Shown: one piece after another, positions 43,012 to 53,776 of the stretch
How positions within the stretch are numbered: the first letter of the stretch is position 1
Layout of the letters: each line of letters begins with the position of its first letter
NCBI GenBank assembly: GCA_037131735.1
Contig: JBAXQM010000001.1
Span: 186,001 to 250,000, forward strand
Length of the DNA stretch: 64,000 bases
Direction: 5' to 3'
Origin: CAIUPE01 sp037131735
GTDB lineage: Bacteria; Pseudomonadota; Alphaproteobacteria; Rhizobiales; Beijerinckiaceae
Made by a program: the position numbers and the translations under genes
The notes under the pieces: model-generated
What the model saw: only the letters and a program-made list of their open reading frames with translations
Databases searched by the model: none
Told to the model about the DNA's origin: nothing

Positions 43012-43581
43012 ATGGCTGCGCGTGTACCGTATTTAGCTTCAACGCAGACGACGGTTGATCAGAACAGGATAATCGACTTGGACGGATCTCTTCAGAAGTC
43101 CCGTAAGACACGTGTCGTCGAGGCGCTCGTTATTGCGGCCTTGGTGTTCATCACGGCCACCATTGGCAGTCGCGCGACCATCCCCAATATCCCCGGGTGG
43201 TATGAAGGATTGATCAAACCGTCTTTCAATCCGCCGAACTGGATTTTTGGACCAGTATGGACCTTGCTCTATGCGGTGATGACCTATGCGGCGTGGCGCG
43301 TGTTTGGAAGACTCGAGACGCAACGTGATAAAATCAATTTCGCGCTCGTCTTCATCGCGCAACTCTTTTTTAATGCGCTATGGTCAATCGTTTTCTTTGG
43401 AATGCGGAATCCCGCGGCCGGACTTCTCGTTGTTGTTTTTCTCGAGGCCTCGGTGATCGCGATGATTCTTGTCTTCGCAAAATATGATCGCAGAGCAGCT
43501 CTCACGCAATTGCCATATGCAGCGTGGGTGACGTTCGCCTCACTCTTAAATCTTGCGATTGTGTTACTCAATCCGGTATAA
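43012..43581 (+). CDS. tspO: TspO/MBR family protein
   Basis: 189 aa with five membrane helices. It shows the family marks 'WYEGLIKPSFNPPNWIFGPVWTLLYAVMTYAAW' region (P-F-N-P-P-N-W-x-F-x-P-V-W) and 'FALVFIAQLFFNALWSIVFFG'. An extra hydrophilic N terminus of about 30 residues precedes the first helix. TspO binds tetrapyrroles and in alphaproteobacteria tunes the response to oxygen, which fits the neighbouring cbb3 genes. Convergent with the MFS gene. Confidence 0.92.
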   Translation: MAARVPYLASTQTTVDQNRIIDLDGSLQKSRKTRVVEALVIAALVFITATIGSRATIPNIPGWYEGLIKPSFNPPNWIFGPVWTLLYAVMTYAAWRVFGRLETQRDKINFALVFIAQLFFNALWSIVFFGMRNPAAGLLVVVFLEASVIAMILVFAKYDRRAALTQLPYAAWVTFASLLNLAIVLLNPV

Positions 43582-43602
43582 ACAGAGTTCGCTGCCGTGC
43601 CT

Positions 43603-44721
43603 TCAGAGATGGCCAAATGATGCAGCGCCAATAAGCGCTCCCAACAATAAAGTCACATCGTGAGCGGCGAGCGAAGGTGCTGAGGGATACCCTGCGCGAT
43701 GGATCGCTGCTGTTGCACCTATAGTCGCCATGCCCCATCCATAACCCGCAATCGCCATGCTTATCGTAAACCCAATTAAACTGGTTTGCGTGAGAAGGCT
43801 CAAGCCACCACTACCAAGAAGCGCCAAACCAAATAATGATGTTGGCAACGCCCCAAAGCGCGAAACAAAATGGCCAATCGTAAAACCGGGCCAATACATC
43901 GCCGATAAATGTGCCGCCATCGCGATTGCCGACATCGAAAATGTTAAGCCGCAGCCGGCCATAGCAAGCGGCGCATGTGCCATCACACCATTCATGCCGA
44001 ACCAAGCGAATGCAGCGATAGACGTTGCGGTGACCAACACGGATAGAGGAGGCCGTTTAACATCATGCGATGCAAGCGTGATTTCAATCTGTCGACCCGG
44101 CAGACCAATCGCCAAACCAAGTGTAATGAGATGAGCAAGACCCGATGCTGCCAAAATAGAAGCGACTGCCAAGGGGCCGAAATTGATCGACAAGATTTCA
44201 ATGACAAAAGGTCCTATCACTGCGCCTAGAGCACCGGCTCCAAAAACAAGACCACCCGCACGTCCCGCCATCGCGCCCGCATGCCGATAAAAAAGCCCGA
44301 AGCCTTGTGCCATACCGAGCCACAACAACCCGATAATAAAAGCCGGAAATAAACGCTCAACAAATGCAAAGGCCGTAAGAATACCGCCCGCGAGTCCAAG
44401 ACTTGCGCCCAACGCGAAAGCGGATTGTCGACCAAGGCGATCAAGAAGAAGTGAAGCGGGAAAGCCCGCCAAGGCCGCGCCAAGCAACAAGGCCATATAG
44501 GGCCAAGGCAGAGAGCCGCTAATAGGTGCAAAGGATGCGCTCGCGAGCGGTAATACGGAAAAGGTCAAAACCTGCGCGAGCACCGAGGTGCCAAACGCCA
44601 AGGCCATACGCAAAACGGATGCGTCTTTCGGAATTGTATCAAGATCGAGAGGTAAACCGTCGATGTCGCAGGCGCAGAAAATTTGCCCGGCGCGCATACG
44701 GAATGAATCAACGCGCGCCAT
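43603..44721 (-). CDS. ccoA: CcoA-like MFS copper importer
   Basis: 372 aa with about 12 membrane helices. It carries MxxxM (M243-NGV-M247) and HxxxM (H271-LSA-M275), the metal motifs known from the Rhodobacter CcoA family that brings copper in for cbb3 assembly. Its start lies two bases past the ccoS stop, so it is the last gene of the cco operon. The N-terminal soluble piece has an extra 'CAC' (C16, C18), which could bind copper. Without experiments, copper transport is inference from motif and place. Confidence 0.8.
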   Translation of the reverse strand: MARVDSFRMRAGQIFCACDIDGLPLDLDTIPKDASVLRMALAFGTSVLAQVLTFSVLPLASASFAPISGSLPWPYMALLLGAALAGFPASLLLDRLGRQSAFALGASLGLAGGILTAFAFVERLFPAFIIGLLWLGMAQGFGLFYRHAGAMAGRAGGLVFGAGALGAVIGPFVIEILSINFGPLAVASILAASGLAHLITLGLAIGLPGRQIEITLASHDVKRPPLSVLVTATSIAAFAWFGMNGVMAHAPLAMAGCGLTFSMSAIAMAAHLSAMYWPGFTIGHFVSRFGALPTSLFGLALLGSGGLSLLTQTSLIGFTISMAIAGYGWGMATIGATAAIHRAGYPSAPSLAAHDVTLLLGALIGAASFGHL

Positions 44722-44723
44722 CG

Positions 44724-44876
44724 CTAATCGACCCTCACATCATCATCACTGAGAATGCGATGCGCGGCACCATCGAGATCGTCATATTGACCGCTTCTCA
44801 AACTCCACATAAAGGCGGCAAGCGCTAAAAGACCTAAACCAAGAGCGGCCGGAACAAGATAAAGAAGGATCGTCAT
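44724..44876 (-). CDS. ccoS: cbb3 oxidase maturation protein CcoS
   Basis: 50-aa single-helix protein: 'ILLYLVPAALGLGLLALAAF', then 'WSLRSGQYDDLDGAAHRIL', the CcoS/FixS signature. ATG at 44876 overlaps the ccoI stop by four bases. Needed in the family for placing copper or haem in the oxidase. Confidence 0.93.
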   Translation of the reverse strand: MTILLYLVPAALGLGLLALAAFMWSLRSGQYDDLDGAAHRILSDDDVRVD

Positions 44877-47062
44877 GAGTTGAACGTCTCAGCATGACGC
44901 GCCCGCAAAGCGTTGAGCGCGACAATAATCGATGACCCTGACATCGCAGCCGCCGCGATCAGGGGCGTAACGAATCCTAATACCGCAAGCGGTACAGCGA
45001 TGAGGTTGTAAATCAAAGCCAGACTAAAATTCTCAATCATCACACGTTTACCTTTACGTGTGAGCATCAGCATATCAAAAACGGGCGAGAGTCGCTTGCC
45101 GGTAAAAATGGCATCCGCTACCGCTTGTGTAACATCCGCGCCCGTTGCGGGTGATAAAGAAGCGGTGGCGGCAGCAAGGGCAGGGGCATCATTTAAACCA
45201 TCGCCGACCATGAGCACTTTGTGACCCTGTTCCTTCATCGCGACGAGAAGATCGCATTTTTCCTTAGGCAAGACATGGCCGCGCCATTCCGAGATACCGA
45301 GCTCACTCGCGACCTTACACACAATATCAGCATGATCGCCGGAAAGGATCATCACATGATATCCTTTCGCCTTAAGTTTCTTGATCGTCTCTATCGCATC
45401 TGGGCGAAGGCTTTGCCCCACGGAAATGAGTCCCGCTTCACTGCCATAACGAAAGGCGAGAACTGACGCATTTTTGTTCCATAGTGGTGCCGGTACGCTG
45501 CAAAAAGACGGACTACCTAATCGAGCCTCAACGCCATCGATGACACAGTGAATACCGCTTCCGGTTATTTCCTGCGTATCGGGGTAGGGTTCTAGGCGCT
45601 TTTGCTTTTCACGAACCGCCTCGCAAACCGCACGGGCCAGCGGATGATGACTTGAGAGCGCCAAGCGGCCAGCCATAAGCAAAGCGTCATTCGATAACTG
45701 GCTCGCGTCGATTAATGATGGCTCCGGTAATGTCAGCGTGCCCGTCTTATCAAAGACAATCGTATCGATCTCGGCCATCCGCTCAATCATATCACCCGAC
45801 CGGATAAGCAGACCCTTTTGAAACAAAGCACCCGCAGTAATGACTTGAACAACAGGTGCAGCAAGGGCGAGCGCGCAGGGGCATGTGATAATCAGAACCG
45901 CGATAGCGATAATGAGCGCGTCATGAACGCTTGTCCCTAATCCGATCCACAACATGGCCGTAAGAGCTGCAGCAATATGGACAACCGGGGCGTAAACTCG
46001 TGCAATCCGATCAGCCATTTGTACATAGCGAGAGCGGTATGTCAGCGCCTCATCGATCAGCTTTTCAATATCGGCGAGGAGCGTCCGTGATCCGGCGGCC
46101 GATACGCGGATCGTCAGCGCACCGTGATGATTGAACGTGCCAGCATAAACGAGATCACCCGGCTTCACAGCGGTGAGTTCGATTTCCCCTGTCATCAAAC
46201 TCGCATCAATTTGTGATTGACCCGTCTCGATAACACCATCAGCCACTATCCGGCATCCCGCTGTCACAAGAACGAGGTCACCGGCAATCAAGGCATCGCT
46301 CGGAACTTCGCTCACATGACCATCGGCATTGATTTTTGAGGCGACGGGACTCCGAAGTGCGGCAAGATTTGCCGCCGCTGACCGTGTCCTTTTACGCATT
46401 GCATGTTCGAGCACACGTCCTGAAAGCAAAAAGAAGATCAGCATGAGCGCTGAGTCAAAATAGGCATGTTCCGCATGATGTGCGGTTTCATAAACGGACA
46501 TACCCAAGGCCAATGTGATGCCGATTGAAATCGGGACATCCATCGTCATATCGCCTTGTCGTAAAGCGCGGAGTGCCTTGTAGAAAAAGGGCTGACCGGA
46601 AAACCCCGCGGCTGGCAAGGCAATAAGCGCTGAGAGCCAATGAAATAAATCGCGTGTTTCCGGCGTAATGTCTGTTACGTTGCCCGCCCAAACGGAAACC
46701 GAAAGCAGCATGACATTGACGGCGGCAAAACCAGAAACAGCAAGACACCGTAATAGCCATCTTGTGTAGCGATCTTCTTCACTTTCCTCGGCATCACCCA
46801 CAAAAGGCGCGACGCGATAACCAAGTCGCTCAAGTGTTCGAATGGCAGGTGAGGGATCACAATCCGCTTCAGTCCATTCAGTTGTCAATCGTCGCGTAGT
46901 AAAATTAAGACGAGCCTTTGAGAGACCCGGAATAGAAGAGAACGCGCCTTCAATTTCTGCGATCGCATCGGCTGACGAAACACCTTCGACCGCCCATTCA
47001 AGATTAAAGCGTCCACCAGTTTCAGGTCGAAGAAAAGACGAATAGTCGACGGCGATTTTCAC
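44873..47062 (-). CDS. ccoI: Copper-exporting P1B-type ATPase CcoI/FixI with degenerate metal-binding domain
   Basis: 729 aa. It shows 'TCPCALALAAP' (CPC), the phosphorylation site 'DKTGTLTLP', 'SSHHPLARAV' and 'VGDGLNDAPALA'. The N-terminal HMA-like domain ('WAVEGVSSADAIAEIEGAF') has lost both cysteines of the usual CxxC. GTG start at 47062. The family delivers copper to the periplasm for the CuB site of the oxidase. Overlaps ccoS. Confidence 0.94.
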   Translation of the reverse strand: MKIAVDYSSFLRPETGGRFNLEWAVEGVSSADAIAEIEGAFSSIPGLSKARLNFTTRRLTTEWTEADCDPSPAIRTLERLGYRVAPFVGDAEESEEDRYTRWLLRCLAVSGFAAVNVMLLSVSVWAGNVTDITPETRDLFHWLSALIALPAAGFSGQPFFYKALRALRQGDMTMDVPISIGITLALGMSVYETAHHAEHAYFDSALMLIFFLLSGRVLEHAMRKRTRSAAANLAALRSPVASKINADGHVSEVPSDALIAGDLVLVTAGCRIVADGVIETGQSQIDASLMTGEIELTAVKPGDLVYAGTFNHHGALTIRVSAAGSRTLLADIEKLIDEALTYRSRYVQMADRIARVYAPVVHIAAALTAMLWIGLGTSVHDALIIAIAVLIITCPCALALAAPVVQVITAGALFQKGLLIRSGDMIERMAEIDTIVFDKTGTLTLPEPSLIDASQLSNDALLMAGRLALSSHHPLARAVCEAVREKQKRLEPYPDTQEITGSGIHCVIDGVEARLGSPSFCSVPAPLWNKNASVLAFRYGSEAGLISVGQSLRPDAIETIKKLKAKGYHVMILSGDHADIVCKVASELGISEWRGHVLPKEKCDLLVAMKEQGHKVLMVGDGLNDAPALAAATASLSPATGADVTQAVADAIFTGKRLSPVFDMLMLTRKGKRVMIENFSLALIYNLIAVPLAVLGFVTPLIAAAAMSGSSIIVALNALRARHAETFNS

Positions 47063-47083
47063 GAATTGTCCCTAAAAGAAAGT

Positions 47084-47596
47084 TTAGCGAAGAATGATTC
47101 GGTTTGTTGATCGATAAACAATATCTCCATCACGCCTTGCAATCGATTCAACATCCCACTGCCCAGCAACACATTGTGTTACGCCTGTGTAGTGTCCGTT
47201 CATCTGGTCTGTAAGCACGAGTTTGCAATCAATACGGCTATCGACGGGAGATTTGAGGATTGAGGCAACAGTAAGACCAACAACAATTTGATTTGATGAG
47301 TCAGCAATACTCATATCAATCGAGACCTCGCCCCACGGAGACCGGGAGATTTCCTCGCTAACGTTCCACCCTTGTGCATCTTGCACTCGTGCCCGCGCAA
47401 TATCACGATTGAAGGCCAATCCATTCTCATAAGGCTTTTCGGATTGAATGCCCGAGAAGGTTTCAACCGCGAGATAAGCCATAATGCCGTTCACACCCAT
47501 CACAACAACAAAAAAGCTGATGATTGCCAAAAGCACAAAGCGCCCTGTGAGCCGATATTCGCTATCTCTCGATTCACTCATCATTGTCGCCTTCAT
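47084..47596 (-). CDS. ccoH: cbb3 oxidase assembly protein CcoH/FixH
   Basis: 170 aa with one N-terminal membrane helix ('FVLLAIISFFVVVMGVNGIMAYLAV') followed by 'TFSGIQSEKPYENGLAFNRDI', the FixH signature, and a periplasmic beta domain. ATG at 47596 follows GAAGGAC. Stabilises CcoI and the oxidase subunits in known systems. Lies between ccoG and ccoI, as is standard. Confidence 0.92.
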   Translation of the reverse strand: MKATMMSESRDSEYRLTGRFVLLAIISFFVVVMGVNGIMAYLAVETFSGIQSEKPYENGLAFNRDIARARVQDAQGWNVSEEISRSPWGEVSIDMSIADSSNQIVVGLTVASILKSPVDSRIDCKLVLTDQMNGHYTGVTQCVAGQWDVESIARRDGDIVYRSTNRIILR

Positions 47597-47644
47597 TTTG
47601 ATGTCCTTCCTTCAATTCAAAGAGCGTCTCTTTGTCCATCTGGA

Positions 47645-49123
47645 CTAATGGATCGAGTGGGGTGTTCTAAAATAATCGCGGGCTTCGGCCGTTCGCCCGT
47701 CAGCTTCATCACGAATAGTAAATTCTAGATGAGTGGGCTCTTCTTCACCATTATCGACCGCCCTCACTGACACCCTCAACTCGCGGGTCTGATCGGGACC
47801 GACGCTTACTGACGGCCGACCATCAATTGAGGCTTCGCCCCCAATGACTTCGACATGCGCGTCATGAAGCCCCTCAACATCTAACGTGAAGACACGATCC
47901 GCCGGAAGCATATTGGCGATACGCACCGTATAACCGTTACGAATATGACCGTCCGATAATTTTACAAAAATCGGATTCCGATCGTGAATTATACTCACAG
48001 TGAAAGGCGCACGATTTAGAAGCGCATAGAGCATCACGCCGCTCACGGCAGCGATGATCGCGATATATAAAATAGTCCGCGCGCGGAAGGGGCGAAATAT
48101 TTCTATAAGCCCTTCTTTCCGGCGCTTGAGGTTAACCTCCGTATCATAGGCGATGAGGCGGGTGGGGCGCCCAATCTTTTCCATGATCTCATCGCAGGCA
48201 TCAATGCAAAGGCCGCACTGAATACAGCCCAAATCGGCACCGTGACGAATATCGACGCCGGTGGGGCATACGGCCACGCATTGTTGACAATCGATACAAT
48301 CACCGGCGGGCTCACCAAGAGAGCGTGCATGAGTGGCCTTTTTAAAAGACATACGCGGCTCGCCGCGATCAACACGGTAAGTAACATTGAGTGCATGTTC
48401 ATCCGTCATGGCAGCCTGAATACGTGGCCATGGGCACATATAAAGACAGACTTGTTCACGCATTAGACCCGCAAACACATAAGTTGTAAGTGTCAGCGTA
48501 AGAATCGATACATAGGCAACCGGATCAGCTTCGAACTGAATTAAATCTTTCACGAGTGTGGGTGCATTGGCGAAATAGAGAACCCAAACACCACCGGTCC
48601 ACCACGCGATTAAAAGCCAGAGTGAGTGTTTGAGCAGCTTATACGAAAAGGTTTCAAGGTTCATTGGTTCGGCATCGCGGTTCATGCGCGTGCGCCGATC
48701 GCCTTCGATCATGCGTTCAACAGCCATAAAGAGGTCGGTCCAGATTGTTTGTGGGCAAAGATAGCCGCACCAAATCCGGCCGGCCATGGCGTTCATTAGA
48801 AACAGAACCATCGCGGCGATAATCAAGAGCCCTGTGAGATAATAGACTTCTTGCGGCCAGATTTCGATGAAGAAAAAATAAGCGCGGCGGTGAGGTAAAT
48901 CGATCAGCAGTGCCTGATTGGGCGCATTCGGTCCGCGATCCCAGCGCAAGAAGGGCAAGAAATAATAAATACCAAGGGTAATGATAAGGATGGTTGTTTT
49001 AGTACGACGAAAAAAGCCATTGACCCCTTGCGGATAAATTTTCTTCCGCGCGGCGTAGAGGGGCGCTTCAGGCTCATCAAGATGGGGGTCGAATGACGTC
49101 GTGACTGACATTGTTTTATCCAT
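47645..49123 (-). CDS. ccoG: cbb3 oxidase assembly protein CcoG (4Fe-4S, FixG/RdxA)
   Basis: 492 aa, five or so membrane helices. 'WCGYLCPQTIWTDLF' and 'CLYMCPWPRIQ' are present, then two 4Fe-4S clusters ('CIDCQQCVAVCPTG' and 'CIQCGLCIDACD'). A last helix and a periplasmic Ig-like domain (FixG_C) follow from about residue 370. Known role: cupric reductase in copper delivery to the oxidase. Begins 83 bases after the ccoP stop. Confidence 0.95.
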   Translation of the reverse strand: MDKTMSVTTSFDPHLDEPEAPLYAARKKIYPQGVNGFFRRTKTTILIITLGIYYFLPFLRWDRGPNAPNQALLIDLPHRRAYFFFIEIWPQEVYYLTGLLIIAAMVLFLMNAMAGRIWCGYLCPQTIWTDLFMAVERMIEGDRRTRMNRDAEPMNLETFSYKLLKHSLWLLIAWWTGGVWVLYFANAPTLVKDLIQFEADPVAYVSILTLTLTTYVFAGLMREQVCLYMCPWPRIQAAMTDEHALNVTYRVDRGEPRMSFKKATHARSLGEPAGDCIDCQQCVAVCPTGVDIRHGADLGCIQCGLCIDACDEIMEKIGRPTRLIAYDTEVNLKRRKEGLIEIFRPFRARTILYIAIIAAVSGVMLYALLNRAPFTVSIIHDRNPIFVKLSDGHIRNGYTVRIANMLPADRVFTLDVEGLHDAHVEVIGGEASIDGRPSVSVGPDQTRELRVSVRAVDNGEEEPTHLEFTIRDEADGRTAEARDYFRTPHSIH

Positions 49124-49206
49124 AAGCGCAATCTTCCCCCCAAAGATTGCTAGTTTAATGTGAGGGTCCGCTCTAAGAGTAGACCCTATTATTCCAACGC
49201 TCTCTT

Positions 49207-50088
49207 TTACTGCCCACCACCAAGAGTATGAACATAGACCGCGAGCGATTTGATAGTTGGGGAATCAAGTCGCTGTGACCATGCAGGCATTTGGCCGCCG
49301 CCACCAAGAGTAATGCGTTCTATGATCGTTGCTTTGTCGGGGCCATAGAGCCACACTTTGTCATTAAGCTTTGGCGCACCAACATCCTGATTGCCTTCTC
49401 CCTTTTCACCATGGCAAGCGGCACAATTCTCAGTGAAGAGTTTTTGACCCAATTTCAGATCGGCATCTTTGTCAGTCGGTAAACCCGCGAGTGAGCGAAC
49501 ATAATTAGCCGATGCACTGATTTCATTCGGCTTCAAGAGGCCGTCCTTGCCAAAGGCTGGCATCATGCTGGCGCGTGTGTCTTTATTGGCGTCCCAACGA
49601 ATTCCATTTTGCAATGTCGTATGGATAGCGTCGAGTGAACCACCCCAGAGCCAATCATCATCATTCAAGTTTGGATAGCCCTTGAAGCCTTGTGCGCCTG
49701 CACCATGACAAGGCGAACAATTGACCGCAAAAGCCGCTGCCCCTTGAGCCCGCGCGAAAGAGAGAAGTTCCGGTGTCTTTGCGATATCCTGCAAAGATGC
49801 CGCTTCAATTTTGGCTGTCATCGGACCACGAAGTGTTTTTAATCCGTCCAAATCTTTCACCACTTGCTCACGTGATGTCCATCCGAACACGCCTTTTGTG
49901 AAGGAGGTCGCGAGCGGAATGGCGGGATAAACAACCCAATATCCAAGTGCCCAGATGATGGTGAGGTAGAAGGTCCACAGCCACCAGCGCGGCAAGGGCG
50001 TATTAAGTTCTTCGATACCGTCCCAATCATGGCCCGTTGTGCCAACGGTTTTGCGCGGATCGATATTTGCTTCGGTTTTATGTGTCAT
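49207..50088 (-). CDS. ccoP: cbb3 oxidase dihaem cytochrome c subunit CcoP
   Basis: 293 aa from ATG 50088; the frame extends to 50175 through ccoQ. 'HDWDGIEELNTPLPRWWLWTFYLTIIW' region at the N-terminal helix, then two CxxCH haem sites ('CSPCHGAGAQGF' and 'CAACHGEKGEG'). Passes electrons from cytochrome c to CcoO. Starts four bases after the ccoQ stop. Confidence 0.96.
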   Translation of the reverse strand: MTHKTEANIDPRKTVGTTGHDWDGIEELNTPLPRWWLWTFYLTIIWALGYWVVYPAIPLATSFTKGVFGWTSREQVVKDLDGLKTLRGPMTAKIEAASLQDIAKTPELLSFARAQGAAAFAVNCSPCHGAGAQGFKGYPNLNDDDWLWGGSLDAIHTTLQNGIRWDANKDTRASMMPAFGKDGLLKPNEISASANYVRSLAGLPTDKDADLKLGQKLFTENCAACHGEKGEGNQDVGAPKLNDKVWLYGPDKATIIERITLGGGGQMPAWSQRLDSPTIKSLAVYVHTLGGGQ

Positions 50089-50092
50089 TGGT

Positions 50093-50248
50093 TCAGTCCT
50101 CGGAAAGCGGAATACGGGACGCATGATCAAAGAGCGATTTCTTTGAAGGCCAGAGCGCATAAGCGACGGCTGCAAAAAACATCACTGCGAAATAGATCGA
50201 ACCCCAGGAGGCTGCGAATGCAGAGAGAGATTCAAATGTCATATTCAT
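50093..50248 (-). CDS. ccoQ: cbb3 oxidase small subunit CcoQ
   Basis: 51 aa from ATG 50248: 'FESLSAFAASWGSIYFAVMF' single helix, then 'YALWPSKKSLFDHASRIPL', the CcoQ/FixQ pattern. It sits between ccoO and ccoP and protects or stabilises the oxidase in known systems. Confidence 0.93.
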   Translation of the reverse strand: MNMTFESLSAFAASWGSIYFAVMFFAAVAYALWPSKKSLFDHASRIPLSED

Positions 50249-50260
50249 GTTTCTTTCTCC

Positions 50261-51019
50261 TCACCGAATATTTGCTTTGTCGTCGTAAAGTTTGAAATCG
50301 ACCTGCGTTCCGAGAAGTTGCAGATAGGCGATTAACGCATCAGCTTCCGTAAGCTTGCCGACACTGCCGCCAAGATCGCGGGTAATCGCTTTCGGATAAC
50401 GCTTGAGAAACGCCGCTGTTGAGGCATCGTCCGCCGAACCTTGCGTTTTGGCATCGGATATTGCGGTCGCAATCATCTCTTGCGTGTAGGGAACGCCTTC
50501 AACTGACAGGACAGCCAAGTCTTCGCCAATATGAGCAATGTTGAGGGGCGTTTGTTCAAGCCAAGGATATCCCGGCATGATTGACGCGGGCACAACGGAA
50601 CGCGGATTTCTCAAATGATCGCGATGCCAATCATCAGAATATTTTCCACCAACACGCGCGATATCCGGTCCCGTGCGTTTTGATCCCCATTGGAAGGGGT
50701 GGTCATACATACTCTCGGCGGCGAGAGAATAATGTCCATAACGCTCAACTTCATCACGTAAGGGCCGCACCATTTGCGAGTGACAATTGTAACAACCCTC
50801 GCGCAGATAGATATTTCGACCGGCGAGTTCGAGCGGTGAGTAAGGTCGCACGCCTTCAACGGCTTCAATTGTGCTCTTCAAATAAAAGAGCGGTAGAACT
50901 TCGACGAGACCGCCGATCGAAATCGCAACCAGAATACCAATGATGAGGATGATCGAATTCTTTTCAAAAACAGCGTGACGGTGCCAAAGACTTGGTTTGT
51001 GTGTCGGTGAGTTAGCCAT
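50261..51019 (-). CDS. ccoO: cbb3 oxidase monohaem cytochrome c subunit CcoO
   Basis: 252 aa. Membrane anchor 'NSIILIIGILVAISIGGLVEV', haem site 'REGCYNCHSQMVRP', then 'DHPFQWGSKRTGPD', a hallmark of CcoO, and a distal Met ('SIMPGYPWL'). ATG at 51019, 12 bases after ccoN. Confidence 0.96.
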   Translation of the reverse strand: MANSPTHKPSLWHRHAVFEKNSIILIIGILVAISIGGLVEVLPLFYLKSTIEAVEGVRPYSPLELAGRNIYLREGCYNCHSQMVRPLRDEVERYGHYSLAAESMYDHPFQWGSKRTGPDIARVGGKYSDDWHRDHLRNPRSVVPASIMPGYPWLEQTPLNIAHIGEDLAVLSVEGVPYTQEMIATAISDAKTQGSADDASTAAFLKRYPKAITRDLGGSVGKLTEADALIAYLQLLGTQVDFKLYDDKANIR

Positions 51020-51031
51020 TGTCTTATCTCC

Positions 51032-52678
<1,647 letters not shown>

Positions 52679-52771
52679 AATGTCCCACCTGTCTGGGGCC
52701 GGATTTTAATTGGTCGACGCTTTGCGTCGTTCGACCCCTCTTAACAATCGCGAGCTTAGCCGGACTCAGCA

Positions 52772-52785
52772 TTGACGCAGATCAA
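52772..52785. promoter_or_regulatory. FNR/FixK box upstream of ccoN
   Basis: TTGACGCAGATCAA matches the palindrome TTGAT-N4-ATCAA at 9 of 10 fixed positions. It lies between ccoN and the Fnr-type gene, both on the minus strand, at a distance fitting an activator site at about -41. Confidence 0.8.
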
Positions 52786-52839
52786 AAGCGCCAGGGTCAC
52801 TTATGAGACAAAGGTCGAAGGGTATGATTATGGCGCGCG

Positions 52840-53583
52840 CTACAGCGCGAGGTCGTCAAAGTAGTTTTGATCGACGAAGCGGACACCATCCGGGACAATC
52901 ACGAGCTTCCGATCGCGTTGCATCTGGTTGATCACGCGGCTCACGGTTTCAATGGTTAGCCCGAGATAGTCAGCAATATCTTGGCGTCCCATGGGGAGGC
53001 GGATGAGGCCTTGTTCATGACCGGCGACCCGCGCCCATCTCTTTTTCATTTCAACAAGAAAACTGGCGAGTTTTTCTTCAGCCGTCAGGCGGCCCAGAAG
53101 AACCATGTGATCTTGAGCCATATTCAGCTCCTGAGATGCAAATTCATGCATTTTTTTGATCAAATGGGGGTTCTTTTCAGAGAAAGTCTCGAAAGTCGAC
53201 CGCCGGAAGCGACAGGCGACGAGAGGGGTTACTGCCTCGGCGCTATATCGCCATTTCTTCGCGAGGGAAATTCCCAAAAAATCGCCAGGTAAAGCAAAGC
53301 CTGTGACCTGACGGCGGCCGTCAGGGAGGGAGCGGATTAACCGCGCGACACCCGCCGTCAAATTGAATACTGATGAGACCTCATCCTCTTCTCGAAAAAG
53401 CACAGCCCGCTCTTCGTAAACGGAATCGGAAGCCATTTTTTCAAGTTGGTCCAACTCGTTGATATCGAGTGCTTGGCAAATGCTCAAATGGCGCACCCCG
53501 CAAAAGCGGCAGTCATCGCCCCGAGAGCGGAGGGCGCACCCCGCATGGGCTTCGTGGTCGGAATGCCGAGGAGGGATGTCCAT
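52840..53583 (-). CDS. fnrL: Fnr-type oxygen-sensing transcription regulator
   Basis: 247 aa of the Crp/Fnr family. N-terminal cysteines in 'HAGCALRSRGDDCRFCGVRHLSIC' region plus a central Cys in 'TPLVACRFRR' fit a [4Fe-4S] sensor. Cyclic-nucleotide-type beta roll in the middle, HTH 'MGRQDIADYLGLTIETVSRVINQM' near the end. It should bind the box before ccoN when oxygen is low. Called fnrL/aadR type; the exact subgroup cannot be set by eye. Confidence 0.88.
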   Translation of the reverse strand: MDIPPRHSDHEAHAGCALRSRGDDCRFCGVRHLSICQALDINELDQLEKMASDSVYEERAVLFREEDEVSSVFNLTAGVARLIRSLPDGRRQVTGFALPGDFLGISLAKKWRYSAEAVTPLVACRFRRSTFETFSEKNPHLIKKMHEFASQELNMAQDHMVLLGRLTAEEKLASFLVEMKKRWARVAGHEQGLIRLPMGRQDIADYLGLTIETVSRVINQMQRDRKLVIVPDGVRFVDQNYFDDLAL

Positions 53584-53704
53584 CTGACGTCATTTTTGTT
53601 GGATTAACCTAAGCCTTAACAGATGTAGAGCAACTAAGACAGGGGCCAACCCCCTCATTTACTGCATGGCTCAGCCTGTTTTGGACGAATCTGTATTGCC
53701 TTAT

Positions 53705-53738
53705 TAGAATATATATTCTAAATAGAATTAATATTCTA
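53705..53738. promoter_or_regulatory. Two palindromic operators before the RpiR gene
   Basis: TAGAATATATATTCTA (53705-53720) and TAGAATTAATATTCTA (53723-53738) are perfect TAGAAT-N4-ATTCTA palindromes with centres 18 bp apart. They lie just before the regulator gene and are probably its autoregulatory sites. Confidence 0.72.
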
Positions 53739-53776
53739 TTTCTAGGTTGCATTTAAGTCCTTCAGTGGGTCGATTC

